A stretch of 62,224 nt of DNA from Candidatus Krumholzibacteriota bacterium (GCA_024277025.1 JAJRWA010000229.1:1-62224); one strand, 5' to 3'. Shown: positions 17,673 to 27,257, counted from the first letter of the stretch. The notes: a model not told the origin generated them from the sequence alone. Program-made: numbers and translations.

Positions 17673-19088
17673 ATGGCTGGCACTACAATGACACGGTTCG
17701 ACCCCAGCACAGTTAGATGCAAATACGAGGTGCAGACCGCCGGACGAAGCGTCGGCTGGTCCGTGTGTGTCGGTCCCGGGATACTGTTTTGGCCGCGTGT
17801 GGCCGGACTTTGGCTCAGCCTGGTTCTGGCTCTGCCGGCCAACGCGGGGAGCGACCCGGGGGCTGCGACCGGTGTTGCCGACAGCATCTCGGTGGTGCCG
17901 CTGGCTGAACTTGTCGCCGAAGCCACGGCCGGACATCCGGCGATTCGTTCGGCCCGGGCGTCGGCGGACGCGGCAGCAGAGCGACCGTCTCAGGTCGGAG
18001 CGTTGCCCGATCCCGTCATTGGTATCGAGGCTTCCAACTTCCGCCTCGACGACCCGACGCTGGGTTCCTCCCCGATGTCCGGGGTGGTCTTTAGAGTGCG
18101 GCAGGGCATCCCCTTCCCCGGCAAGTTGTCGCGGCGCAAGGGGCGGGCGGTCGCCGAAGCCAAGGTCTGGGCCGAAATCGCGGACGCCGTTGCCTCGGAC
18201 GTGACGGTTCAGGTCAAGTCGCGCTACTGGGCCCTGTCGGGGGCGGCGGCCGTGCAGCGGATCACCCGCGAGAATGTGGCGGTACTCGAGGAACTGATCG
18301 ATGTCGCCAATACAAGATTCGCCGTGGGCATGGGTGCCCAGCAGGATGTGCTGCAATTGCAGGCGACCCTGGCCGAGTTGAGCGCCCAACTCGTCCAGCG
18401 TGAGCAGGAAACCCGCACGGCCGAACGTGGGCTCAAGGTAGCGGTGGGCCGGGAGGCCGATGGCCCGGCGATCCGGGCTGCGCGGTTCAGGGATTTCTAC
18501 ACCGCGGATCTGGGCGGTGGCCTGGTCCAGGACGCCCAGCAGTTCAACCCCCGCTTGACGGTTCAGGTGGCGCGGGTCCTGGCGGCGGAACGGTCGCTGG
18601 ACGAGGCACAGCGCGATCGCCTGCCGGATTTCGGTCTCGGTGCCGGCTACCGGCTGCGGCAACCGATCGACGACGGCATTTCCGACGGGGGGGACATGTT
18701 CTTTGTGGCCCTCGAGATGAGTTTGCCTCTGTACGCCGGCGCCAAGCAGAATCGCCGCATAGCGGAGACCCGGTCGCGTTTGGCTGCGGCGCACTATTCC
18801 TAACAGGATCTGCGGCTGCAGATCGGCCTGGTGACGGCCAATCTGAGTGATGAAGTGCAGCGTATCCGACGCCAAATCGAGTTGTATCGTGACGAGGTCT
18901 TGCCCCAGGAACGGTTTGCCCTGGATGCCGCGGTCAGCGACTACTCGGTTGCCAACCTTGATTTTCAGGCTGTACTCGCCAATTGGCAGGCGCTGCTGCG
19001 CGATCAAATCATGCTTGAGAGACTCACTGCGGCGTTGGGTGCGCGGTTTGCAGAACTCGAATTCGTCGTGGGGAGGACACTGCAATGA
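17673..19088 (+). pseudogene. cusC: CusC/TolC-type outer membrane efflux protein, interrupted by a stop codon
   Basis: The reading frame stays open from 17673 to 19088 except for one TAA at 18801-18803 (codon 377 of 471). Both sides are good outer membrane efflux protein sequence. The first part has a signal-like segment (WPRVAGLWLSLVLALPANA) and a TolC repeat (PDPVIGIEASNFRLDDPTLG). The part after the stop continues with long helices (QDLRLQIGLV, IRRQIELYRDEVLPQER) and ends in the ATGA overlap with the cusB-like gene. The start is chosen because GGAGGAAGGG precedes this ATG. A single C-to-T change from CAA would explain the break, so it is either a recent nonsense mutation or a sequence error. 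The truncated product would lack most of the second repeat and should not form a working trimer. Confidence 0.85.
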
Positions 19089-20386
19089 CCAAGTTGAATA
19101 CACGGATAGCCGTCGTCCTGGCACTGGCCCTGGCAGCGGTACTGACACTGTGGTTGGTAGCCGGCTGCAGTACGGATCAAAAGCCGGTAGCGGCAAAACA
19201 GACGGGCGGCGACTCCGATATCCTGTACTGGAAGTCCCAGATGGATCCGTCGTTTGTTTCCCGGAATCCGGGCAAGGACGCCATGGGTATGGATCTGGTG
19301 CCGGTGCGCAAGGGTGATCCGGGTGCTGACCTCAGTACCCTGGAATTGTCGGGCATGGTGATCCAGCGCATAGGCGTGCGGACGGCACCCCTGGCTGAAC
19401 GCCGCCTGGAAAAAACGATCCGGGGGGTGGGCCGGGTCACCTACGATGAAACGAGATTGTCTCGCGTGAACCTGAAATACGACGGTTGGATCGAGGAGCT
19501 GTTCGTCGATGAGACCGGGGTTCTGGTCAAGGAGGGAGAGCCCCTGTTTACGGTCTACTCACCCGAATTGGCGGCCAGTGCCGCCGAGTTCCTGCAGGTC
19601 ATGGACCGGGCAAAAGCCGGGCCGCACATGGCCCACCTGGCGCGATCGGCCCTGGCCCGCCTGCGCCAGTTCGATTTCACCGAGGAACAGATCGACGCCA
19701 TCGCCGCCGCCGGCGAGGTGCCGCAGTTTCTGACGGTATACGCGCCCCGGACGGGCTATGTGATCCACAAGTCGGTCGAGTCGGGGTCCTTCGTCAAGCG
19801 GGGGGTGGACCTGTTCCAGATCGCCGACCTGAGCCGGATCTGGGTCACGGTGGATATCTATGAGTTCGAGGTCCCGTGGGTGAATGAGGGACAGGAGATG
19901 ACGATCCGCCTGAGCTATCTACCGGGCGAGGAGTTCAGCGGGACCGTGGATTTCATCTATCCGTTCCTGGACACGGCAACCCGTACGGTCCGGGTGCGGG
20001 CGGTCTTTGACAATCCGGGGATCCGACTCAAACCGGGCATGTTTGCCACCGGGTTCCTGGTGGGCAGGGCGGCGGAACCGACCCTGGTGATCCCGTCGGA
20101 GGCGGTACTCCATCAGGGCGACCGGAGCGTTGCGTTCGTTGCCCTGGGCGAGGGCCGGTTTGAGAGCAGGGAACTGACTCTGGGCCGGGAAGGTGATGGC
20201 GGGGATTACACATTGTTGGCCGGTATCGAAAAGGGTGAGCGTGTTGTATTGAGCGGTCAGTTCCTGATCGATTCCGAGTCGCGCCTGAAGGAAGCAGCGG
20301 CCCGCATGCTGGGGCCCGATGCCCTGTCGGCGAGCGAGGACCAAAAACCTGTGGGGGATACGATGGAATCCCCGCAACCAAGATAG
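19085..20386 (+). CDS. cusB: CusB-like periplasmic adaptor of a heavy-metal RND pump
   Basis: 433 residues, a membrane fusion protein linking the inner-membrane RND pump to the outer-membrane channel. The N-terminus is a hydrophobic segment ending in a lipobox-like LVAGC, so it is probably a lipoprotein. Residues 48-75 form the heavy-metal-binding domain typical of CusB adaptors (SQMDPSFVSRNPGKDAMGMD, then LVPV), though its first Cys/His are changed. A lipoyl/barrel-sandwich section follows (VYAPRTGYVIHKSVESGSFV) and a C-terminal membrane-proximal domain. The ATG overlaps the end of the cusC-like gene, and cusA follows after 9 bases. Confidence 0.92.
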   Translation: MTKLNTRIAVVLALALAAVLTLWLVAGCSTDQKPVAAKQTGGDSDILYWKSQMDPSFVSRNPGKDAMGMDLVPVRKGDPGADLSTLELSGMVIQRIGVRTAPLAERRLEKTIRGVGRVTYDETRLSRVNLKYDGWIEELFVDETGVLVKEGEPLFTVYSPELAASAAEFLQVMDRAKAGPHMAHLARSALARLRQFDFTEEQIDAIAAAGEVPQFLTVYAPRTGYVIHKSVESGSFVKRGVDLFQIADLSRIWVTVDIYEFEVPWVNEGQEMTIRLSYLPGEEFSGTVDFIYPFLDTATRTVRVRAVFDNPGIRLKPGMFATGFLVGRAAEPTLVIPSEAVLHQGDRSVAFVALGEGRFESRELTLGREGDGGDYTLLAGIEKGERVVLSGQFLIDSESRLKEAAARMLGPDALSASEDQKPVGDTMESPQPR

Positions 20387-20395
20387 GAGGGCGTC

Positions 20396-23300
20396 ATGTT
20401 TACCTGGTTGATTGCAACCTGCATCAAGAACCGCGTCTTCGTCCTCATTATCTTCGGCCTGCTGGTCGTGGCGGGTATCGGTGCTGCCTTGACCATGCCG
20501 CTGGATGCGATACCGGATCTGTCCGACGTCCAGGTCATCGTGTTCACCGAGTACCCGGGACAGGATCCCCAGGTCGTCGAGGACCAGGTCACCTATCCCC
20601 TGACGACGGCCCTGCTGTCCGTGCCCGATGCGAAGGTCGTACGCGGCTACAGCTTCTTCGGCTACTCGTTTGTGTACGTGATCTTCAAGGACGGCACTGA
20701 TCTCTACTGGGCCCGCAGCAGGGTGCTGGAAAATCTCAACTACGTCAGCGGGCGGCTGCCGACGGGCGTGACTCCGACCCTGGGGCCCGATGCCACCGGC
20801 GTGGGCTGGGCTCTGGAATATGTGCTCACCAGCGATAATCACGATCTGGCGGAGCTGAGAAGTATCCAGGACTGGTTCCTGCGCTACGAACTGCAGACCG
20901 TGCCGGGTGTCTCGGAAGTCGCCAGTATCGGTGGTTTCGTCAAGCAGTACCAGATCACCGTGGACCCGGACAAGATGCTGGCCTACAACATCGGGCTCGA
21001 CGCCGTGACGAGAGCTCTGAAGCGCAGCAACCAGGATGTCGGCGGCCGGATCGTCGAGCTGGCCGAGACCGAATTCATTGTGCGCGGCAAGGGGTATCTG
21101 ACCTCGATTGAGGATATGGAGAACATCCCGGTTGGCGTAACAGAGGGACATGTCCCGATCCGGATGCGCGATATCGCCGAAATCGGTATCGGTCCCGAGC
21201 TCAGACGCGGACTGGCGGAATGGAACGGGGAAGGTGAAACCGTCGGCGGAATCGTGATCCTGCGCTTCGGGGAGAACGCCTACAAGGTGATCGAAGACGT
21301 CAAGGAACGGCTGGACGAGTTGCAGAAGTCGTTGCCGGACGGAGTGAACATCGTGGTCGCCTATGACCGTTCGAGCCTGATCGAGCGGGCGGTGGAGACC
21401 CTCAAGGAAAAGCTGATCGAGGAATCCATTGTCGTCGCGCTCGTCTGTCTCCTGTTCCTGATGCACGCCCGCAGTGCCCTGGTGGCTATCCTGACGCTGC
21501 CGATCGGGATCCTGCTGGCCTTCATCGTGATGCGGATACAGGGTGTCAGTGCCAATATCATGAGCCTCGGAGGCATCGCCATCGCAATTGGGGCCATGGT
21601 CGATGCGGCCATTGTCATGATCGAGAACATGCACAAGAAGCTGGAACATGACGGTGGGGTAACCCCGCACTGGGAACTGGTTCTACGGGCCTCGGTCGAG
21701 GTGGGGCCCTCATTGTTCTTCTCGCTGCTGATCATCGCGCTTTCCTTTCTGCCGGTATTCGGCCTGCAGGATCAGGAGGGGCGTTTGTTCCACCCCCTGG
21801 CCTTCACCAAGACCTACGCGATGGCGGGTGCTGCGATCATGTCGGTAACTCTGGTGCCGATCCTAATGGGCTACTTCATTAGGGGACGGATTCGGCCCGA
21901 GGCCGAAAACCCGGTCAACCGGTTCCTGATTTCGACCTATCGGCCCGTGCTGGCTTTTGCCATCCGGTGGCGAAACGCACTGTTGATCGGGGCGGTGGCG
22001 ATGATCGTGGTAACGATCATACCGCTGCAGCGCCTTGGCTCGGAGTTCATGCCTCCCTTGAACGAAGGAGACCTGCTCTATATGCCGAGTCTGCTGCCGG
22101 GGGTGTCGATCACGACGGCCCGCTCGTTCCTGCAGGAAAGTGACCGGATCCTGAAGTCCTTCCCGGAGGTGTCGTATGTGTTCGGTAAGGCGGGCCGCGC
22201 CGAGACGGCAACTGATCCGGCGGCTCTGAGCATGATGGAAACGATCATCGGGCTCAAGCCGGAGGACGAGTGGCGATCCGGCATGACCGTCGAGAAACTG
22301 GTCAAGCAGATGGATTCGGCGCTGCAGTTTCCCGGCGTGACCAATGCTTGGACCATGCCGATCAAGACCCGCATCGACATGCTTTCCACGGGCATCAAGA
22401 CGCCGATCGGTATCAAGCTGATCGGACCGGACCTGGAGGTTATCGGCCAACTGGGTGAAAAGATCGAAGGGATTCTGCTCGGTGTCGAGGGCACCGCTTC
22501 GGCCTATGCCGAGCGGGTGACCGGGGGCAATTTCCTGGACATCGACATCGATCGCCTCGAGGCGGCCCGCTATGGACTGACTGTCGGTGATGTGCAGGAC
22601 GTTATCGCCTCGGCGATCGGCGGCATGAACGTGACCGAAACGGTCGAGGGTCTGGAACGCTACCCGGTGAACGTGCGTTACGGCCGCGACCTGCGGGAGA
22701 ATCTAGGCAAGCTCGAGCGAGTGGAGATTCCGACCCCGATGGGACACCAGGTGCCGTTGCGCCAGGTGGCGAAGCTGGGATTCAAGAAGGGGCCGCCGGT
22801 CGTCAAGAGCGAGAACGCACGTCCGACGGGCTGGATCTATGTCGATGTCAAGGGGTCTGACCTCGGTGGCTACGTCAAGCGGGCCCAGGCGGCCGTCGAA
22901 AGCCAGGTCGAACTGCCTGCCGGCTACCGGATCATCTGGAGTGGACAATACGAATACATGATGCGAGCCAAACAAAGGATGGCCGTCATTCTGCCGATCA
23001 CCCTGGTTATCGTGTTCCTGTTGCTGTACATGAATTTCCAGAGTATTTCCTACAGTTTGACGGTCATGATGACCTTGCCCTTCGCTCTGGTGGGCGGCAT
23101 CTGGTTCATCTATGGGCTGGGCTACAATACGAGCGTGGCGGTCGGCGTCGGCTTCATCGCGCTGGCTGGTGTCGCTTCGGAGATCGGCGTGGTGCTGCTG
23201 ATGTATTTGAAGCACGCACTGGACGAGGTGCGGGAAGAGAATGGAGGCGCCCTGACGCCTGCCCTGCTCCATGATGCCATCGTGCGCGGTACCGTTGATC

Positions 23301-23524
23301 GTGTGCGTCCGATCATGATGACCGTCACGGCGATCATGGCCGGCCTGGTCCCCATCCTATGGGGACATGGCGCCGGTGCCAGTGTCATGAAGAGGATTGC
23401 GGCACCGATGATCGGGGGTATGGTCTCGGTGGCAATTTTGGCCCTAGTGATCGTGCCATTGGTTTTCCAGATGCTTCACTCGCGGGAGGCCAAGCGCGGT
23501 GCGGAGTCCCTGACCGAGGACTAG
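20396..23524 (+). CDS. cusA: CusA-like heavy-metal RND efflux pump, Cu/Ag type
   Basis: 1042 residues, the full CusA/CzcA length, with twelve expected membrane segments in two halves. The proton-relay motif in TM4 reads AIAIGAMVDAAIVMIEN, the form found in the Cu(I)/Ag(I) HME group rather than the Zn/Co/Ni group. Met-rich periplasmic segments that align with the CusA methionine relay are seen (FMPPLNEGDLLYMPSLLPGV, then NAWTMPIKTRIDMLSTGIKT). It uses the proton gradient to export metal through the adaptor and outer-membrane channel. The partner cusC is interrupted, which may leave the pump without its own channel. Confidence 0.94.
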   Translation: MFTWLIATCIKNRVFVLIIFGLLVVAGIGAALTMPLDAIPDLSDVQVIVFTEYPGQDPQVVEDQVTYPLTTALLSVPDAKVVRGYSFFGYSFVYVIFKDGTDLYWARSRVLENLNYVSGRLPTGVTPTLGPDATGVGWALEYVLTSDNHDLAELRSIQDWFLRYELQTVPGVSEVASIGGFVKQYQITVDPDKMLAYNIGLDAVTRALKRSNQDVGGRIVELAETEFIVRGKGYLTSIEDMENIPVGVTEGHVPIRMRDIAEIGIGPELRRGLAEWNGEGETVGGIVILRFGENAYKVIEDVKERLDELQKSLPDGVNIVVAYDRSSLIERAVETLKEKLIEESIVVALVCLLFLMHARSALVAILTLPIGILLAFIVMRIQGVSANIMSLGGIAIAIGAMVDAAIVMIENMHKKLEHDGGVTPHWELVLRASVEVGPSLFFSLLIIALSFLPVFGLQDQEGRLFHPLAFTKTYAMAGAAIMSVTLVPILMGYFIRGRIRPEAENPVNRFLISTYRPVLAFAIRWRNALLIGAVAMIVVTIIPLQRLGSEFMPPLNEGDLLYMPSLLPGVSITTARSFLQESDRILKSFPEVSYVFGKAGRAETATDPAALSMMETIIGLKPEDEWRSGMTVEKLVKQMDSALQFPGVTNAWTMPIKTRIDMLSTGIKTPIGIKLIGPDLEVIGQLGEKIEGILLGVEGTASAYAERVTGGNFLDIDIDRLEAARYGLTVGDVQDVIASAIGGMNVTETVEGLERYPVNVRYGRDLRENLGKLERVEIPTPMGHQVPLRQVAKLGFKKGPPVVKSENARPTGWIYVDVKGSDLGGYVKRAQAAVESQVELPAGYRIIWSGQYEYMMRAKQRMAVILPITLVIVFLLLYMNFQSISYSLTVMMTLPFALVGGIWFIYGLGYNTSVAVGVGFIALAGVASEIGVVLLMYLKHALDEVREENGGALTPALLHDAIVRGTVDRVRPIMMTVTAIMAGLVPILWGHGAGASVMKRIAAPMIGGMVSVAILALVIVPLVFQMLHSREAKRGAESLTED

Positions 23525-23544
23525 GATTGCCGTGGGTAGTGGTC

Positions 23545-23579
23545 GGGCAGGTGTCACTCCGGGGTGACTCCTGCCCGTT
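23545..23579 (+). terminator. Terminator after cusA
   Basis: GGGCAGG-T-GTCAC pairs with GTGAC-T-CCTGCCC (one T-T mismatch) around a 6-base loop, followed by GTTT. It separates the efflux operon from the peptide gene downstream. The T-run is short, so its strength is uncertain. Confidence 0.7.
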
Positions 23580-23713
23580 TGTCGGTTGCCGCACAGCGAC
23601 AGCGTCGGACGTGAATTGACCGCAAACCCCACCACGGGGCCGTTCCCTCCTGGTCTGTCTCTTGCCTACGTCGCTTGCCACGCCACATTTCAACCAGCAG
23701 CAAGGAGGCAATC

Positions 23714-23911
23714 ATGGCTGAAGACAGGACCCGTCAGGAACATGATCTCAACCTTTCGAAACTCGGCATCCGGGAGATCCACGAGCGAATCGAGGTGAGC
23801 CCCATCCTGACCGATCCGGGCACGACCCTGACCGGCACGGATCCGGCGCCGACGCCCAAGTCGTACGTCTGCAACATCGAAATGGCGGCCCTGCCGCTGA
23901 TCAAACCGTAG
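23714..23911 (+). CDS. Small hypothetical peptide, possible precursor
   Basis: 65 residues with a strong AAGGAGG ribosome binding site. No family recognised. The first two thirds are charged and leader-like (LSKLGIREIHERIEVSPIL, starting at residue 15). A Thr/Pro-rich linker follows (TTLTGTDPAPTPKS), then a short C-terminal part with a single Cys (YVCNIEMAALPLIKP). That layout resembles ribosomally made peptide precursors. It is followed 60 bases later by an LpxL-like acyltransferase in the same direction, with no terminator between, which suggests the two work together. Function is inferred only from layout and context. Confidence 0.6.
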   Translation: MAEDRTRQEHDLNLSKLGIREIHERIEVSPILTDPGTTLTGTDPAPTPKSYVCNIEMAALPLIKP

Positions 23912-23971
23912 CAGTCCCGGGTTGGCGGTCGGGGCGGCTGGGCTGTCCCGACCAAGCAAGGGGGAGTCCCG

Positions 23972-25039
23972 GTGAGCGACATCCAACGGCAGTGGGATCT
24001 GTGGAATCTGAAGGCGCTCTTTCCGGACTGGGGGGAGCAGGAGCGGGAAGGCCTGCTACGGGTCGGAGCGGCCCAGGATGCTCGGCAGCAGGAGCTTTTT
24101 GGCGATCCGGCCGAGGCCCGTCAGCGGTTTGAACCCGGGGCCAGGCGTGTAATGCGTGAGCATCCGGACCTGAAGACGGGCCTGACGGTCTCGTTGCACC
24201 TTGGACCGTATTCCCTGGCACCGGTGCCCTGGCTGGTGGCCGGCCTGGATATCCACGTCTTGGTCAACAGCACCAGTCTGGCTGAGATCAAGCCGATCTA
24301 TGACGGATTGCAGGCCGGACTGCGACTGCCGGGCCGGGTCGTCTGGGTGCCCATCGAGGGGGAGGGATTCGCCCTGCGTTTGTGGCGGGCCCTGCGGCGC
24401 AACCAGCCGGTCTTTGCCTTCCTGGACGGCAATGACGGTCTGGATGGTTGCGAGGGTACTTTGCGGCAGGGCATCCGGCACGGCCTGCCGGGACGAGACA
24501 TCAGGGTGCGGACCGGCCTGGCCCGCCTCGCGTTGCGTTTGCGGTGTCCGGTCCACTCGCTGGTCACGGTGTGGGACGACCAAGGGGGGTTCAACTGGCA
24601 ACGCGGTCCCACCTGGCGCTGGCCGTGCGGCACGGCCGCCGAGGCGGCGACCGGTGAGTTGTTTGATTGGGGTTTTGGTGTGATTCGGCGCCATCCGGCC
24701 CAGTGGCGGGCCTGGAACATGCTTACCGGTGTCTATGATTCGTATCGGCCAGCGACGCCTGATCCGGCCGCCGCCGACCCCTGGTGGATTCTGGCGACAG
24801 CGTTTCGTGACACCAGATTGGTTTGGCGGCGCGCGGCCGAGGTCTGGCCCGGAGATATGCTGGAAGACGTGGCAGGCAATTGCTTCTACGCCGCCGAGGG
24901 GCTCCAGGCTGGAGAAATCGGCCACCTGAGGGGGCTGGGTTCGTTTTCACCCTCAGAGTTGACTGAATGGCGCGGCAAGGAATGGGGCGTCCGGCACCTG
25001 CCCCGCCTGGTGGCGCTGGGATTTATCGCCCCGCAGTAA
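23972..25039 (+). CDS. LpxL/HtrB-like acyltransferase paired with a small peptide
   Basis: 355 residues from a GTG after AAGGGGGAG. The pattern of the lysophospholipid/LpxL acyltransferase fold is visible. The catalytic His is in SLHLGPYSLAP (position about 72), a Gly/Arg/Asp stretch reads FAFLDGNDGLDG, and GLPGRDIRVRTGLARLAL aligns with the substrate-side helix. The acidic residue that normally follows the His (H-x4-E/D) is Ser here. There is no N-terminal membrane anchor. The last 45 residues (ending in RHLPRLVALGFI) look like a small winged-helix, possibly peptide-binding. Genuine lipid A enzymes keep the anchor and the acidic residue, so I suspect a different acceptor, perhaps the upstream peptide. 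Confidence 0.6.
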   Translation: MSDIQRQWDLWNLKALFPDWGEQEREGLLRVGAAQDARQQELFGDPAEARQRFEPGARRVMREHPDLKTGLTVSLHLGPYSLAPVPWLVAGLDIHVLVNSTSLAEIKPIYDGLQAGLRLPGRVVWVPIEGEGFALRLWRALRRNQPVFAFLDGNDGLDGCEGTLRQGIRHGLPGRDIRVRTGLARLALRLRCPVHSLVTVWDDQGGFNWQRGPTWRWPCGTAAEAATGELFDWGFGVIRRHPAQWRAWNMLTGVYDSYRPATPDPAAADPWWILATAFRDTRLVWRRAAEVWPGDMLEDVAGNCFYAAEGLQAGEIGHLRGLGSFSPSELTEWRGKEWGVRHLPRLVALGFIAPQ

Positions 25040-25133
25040 ACGCCACGATCCGGGCCCGGAACTTCGGATCGGAATCCTTGTTGATCCCCCCCTGCAAATG
25101 GCCTAATTTGACGGCAGAGATTTTGTTCTGACC

Positions 25134-25179
25134 GACCCCGTGCGGTGGCTGCGCCAGCGGCATTGCGGGGGTCGTTTTT
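25134..25179 (+). terminator. Possible terminator upstream of fabH
   Basis: GACCCCG (25134-25140) can pair with CGGGGGTC (25166-25173, one bulge) around a long loop with internal pairing, followed by GTTTTT. It would end the peptide/acyltransferase transcript. Only 60 bases remain before fabH, so it could alternatively lie in the fabH leader. Confidence 0.5.
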
Positions 25180-25238
25180 GGCCAGCGGACCCGTTCGCCG
25201 GGCCGTTGTCCCTCCTGTCCAACCGTGGAGCCCGAATC

Positions 25239-26246
25239 ATGGCTGAGAGAACACTGTACACTGCCGGTATCACCGGTGTGGGCATGAGCTTTCCCGAGAA
25301 ACGACTGACCAACGCCGATCTGGAAAAAACCGTCGAGACTGACGACCAGTGGATCGTCGAGCGGACCGGTATCAAGGAGCGCCGCCTAGCCGAGCCGGGC
25401 ACCGGCGCGTCGGTGCACGGCGCCAAAGCAGCCGAACAGGCTATGGTACACGCCGGCATCAAGGCCGAGGATGTTGACCTGATCATCGTACCGACGGTGA
25501 CGCCGGACATGGTCTTCCCGGCCACGGCCTGCCTGATTCAGGAAATGATCGGCGCCACCAGGGCCTGGGGTTTCGACCTGGAAGGCGCCTGCAGTGGTTT
25601 TCTGTTCGCGCTGCAGAACGCCCGGGCCCAGATCGAGGCCGGCCACGCCGAGAAGGTGCTGGTCATCGGCACTGAGGTCATGTCGTCCATCGTCGACTAC
25701 GAGGACCGCAACACCTGTATCCTGTTCGGTGACGGTGCCGGCGCCGTGGTGGTCGAGCGCATTGACCCGGAACTGGGCGGCATCCTGGATGCCATTAATC
25801 ATGTCGACGGCGCGGGGGCGAAGTTCCTGCACCAGAAGGCCGGCGGCAGCCGGATGCCGGCCAGCGCCCAGACGGTGAACGACCGCCTGCACTATGTCTA
25901 CCAGGAGGGCCGTGACGTCTACAAGTTCGCGGTCAAGGGCATGGCCGGTGTGACGGCGGAGATCGTCGAACGCAACGGCTACAGTGGTGCGGACGTGAAC
26001 CTGTTCGTACCGCATCAGGCCAACATCCGGATCATCGAGGCCGCCCAGCGGCGGGTCGGCCTGGTCGACTCCCAGGTCGCGATCACCATTGACCGCTTTG
26101 GCAACACGACGGCGGCCAGTATTCCCTCGGCCCTGCGCGTGGCCTACGACGATGGGCGCCTGCAGCCGGGTGACCTCGTGGTGCTGTGCGCCTTCGGAGC
26201 CGGATTCACCTGGGGCTCGGCGCTGCTGCGCTGGACGGCCCGGTAA
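25239..26246 (+). CDS. fabH: Beta-ketoacyl-ACP synthase III
   Basis: 335 residues. Condenses acetyl-CoA (or another acyl-CoA primer) with malonyl-ACP to start fatty acid synthesis. The catalytic triad is intact: Cys118 in EGACSGF, His259 in FVPHQANIRI and Asn289 in DRFGNTTAAS. An open frame extends 33 codons upstream, but the ATG at 25239 has GTGGAG in place and gives a normal N-terminus. No other fab gene is adjacent, so it stands apart from the main fab cluster. A role in making special fatty acids for the ABC or sphingolipid loci cannot be judged. Confidence 0.95.
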   Translation: MAERTLYTAGITGVGMSFPEKRLTNADLEKTVETDDQWIVERTGIKERRLAEPGTGASVHGAKAAEQAMVHAGIKAEDVDLIIVPTVTPDMVFPATACLIQEMIGATRAWGFDLEGACSGFLFALQNARAQIEAGHAEKVLVIGTEVMSSIVDYEDRNTCILFGDGAGAVVVERIDPELGGILDAINHVDGAGAKFLHQKAGGSRMPASAQTVNDRLHYVYQEGRDVYKFAVKGMAGVTAEIVERNGYSGADVNLFVPHQANIRIIEAAQRRVGLVDSQVAITIDRFGNTTAASIPSALRVAYDDGRLQPGDLVVLCAFGAGFTWGSALLRWTAR

Positions 26247-26270
26247 ACGCGCGACAGGATCTTATTGCCG

Positions 26271-27257
26271 ATGATCAAAGTCACCGGATTATCGCGCCGC
26301 TATGGCGCCACGCTCGCCCTGCATGACCTGAGTTTCACGGTCGCGCGGGGCGAAGTCGTCGGATTCCTCGGTCCCAACGGGGCGGGCAAATCCACCACGA
26401 TGAAGATCCTGACCTGCTCCCTGGCGCCCAGCAGCGGCTCGGCCCGGGTGGCTGGCCACGACGTGGTCAGCGAGGCTATCGCGGTGCGGCGCCACATCGG
26501 TTTCATGCCCGAACAGGTGGCGCTGTACACGGACCAGGCCGTGGGTGCGTTTCTCGAATTCGTGGCCGATATCAAGGGGGTGCCCCTGGACCGGAAGCGG
26601 GCCCATCTGGACCAGTTGATCGGCCAGACCGGCCTTGGCGACGTGCGCAGCAAGCTGGTCGGCAACCTTTCCCACGGCTATCGCAAGCGGGTCGGCCTGG
26701 CCCAGGCCCTGATCGGGGATCCCTCGGTGTTGATTCTGGACGAACCCACCAGCGGACTGGATCCCCATCAGATCGTTGAGATTCGTGAGTTGATTCGGGG
26801 GTTCCGGGGCGAGCGCACCGTCCTGCTCAGCAGCCACATTCTGACCGAGGTGAGCGCAGTCTGCGAACGCGTGCTGATTCTGGACCGGGGGCGGCTGGTG
26901 GGCGAAGAGTCGGCAGCCGGACTGGTGGCGGCCGATCCCTTGGCGGCCGGCATTGCCACCCACACGGTGGTTCTGAACTGGGATGGCGACCGGGACAAGG
27001 TCGCGGCAGCCCTGGCGCAGGTCGCGGGCGTCGAGGACCTGACCATAACGGCCGACGGCGCCGAGGTGATCATCGGCGGCAACCCGGTCGAGGTGCGGCC
27101 CAAGCTGGTCGAGTCCGTGCTGGCGGCCGGCGGCCTGCTGCAGAACATCCAGGACAAGGGGCCGAGCCTGGAGGACCTTTTCCTCAAACTGACCGGTGCG
27201 GATCCTGAGCCGAAGCCGGCCGCGGACGATGATTTGGACGGAGGTCCCGACGCATGA
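26271..27257 (+). CDS. ABC transporter ATP-binding protein, GldA-like
   Basis: 328 residues from the ATG (a TTG two codons upstream is possible). Walker A GPNGAGKST, the ABC signature region LSHGYRKRVGLAQALIG, Walker B VLILDEPTSGLDP and the H-loop LLSSHILTEV are all present. The C-terminal 100 residues are the extra domain usual in exporter ATPases of the ABC-2/Gld type. It overlaps the next gene by four bases (ATGA). The set ATPase + ABC-2/GldG fusion + DUF4340 protein occurs in many bacteria. The substrate is unknown. Confidence 0.92.
   Translation: MIKVTGLSRRYGATLALHDLSFTVARGEVVGFLGPNGAGKSTTMKILTCSLAPSSGSARVAGHDVVSEAIAVRRHIGFMPEQVALYTDQAVGAFLEFVADIKGVPLDRKRAHLDQLIGQTGLGDVRSKLVGNLSHGYRKRVGLAQALIGDPSVLILDEPTSGLDPHQIVEIRELIRGFRGERTVLLSSHILTEVSAVCERVLILDRGRLVGEESAAGLVAADPLAAGIATHTVVLNWDGDRDKVAAALAQVAGVEDLTITADGAEVIIGGNPVEVRPKLVESVLAAGGLLQNIQDKGPSLEDLFLKLTGADPEPKPAADDDLDGGPDA

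Noticed and set aside
17167-17673. Minus-strand open frame in the efflux intergenic region
   Set aside because: Spans the A/T-rich repeats, low-quality composition, no family signal or ribosome binding site.
18801-18803. cusC TAA as programmed read-through
   Set aside because: TAA is the tightest stop and no read-through context or structure is evident; mutation or error is simpler.
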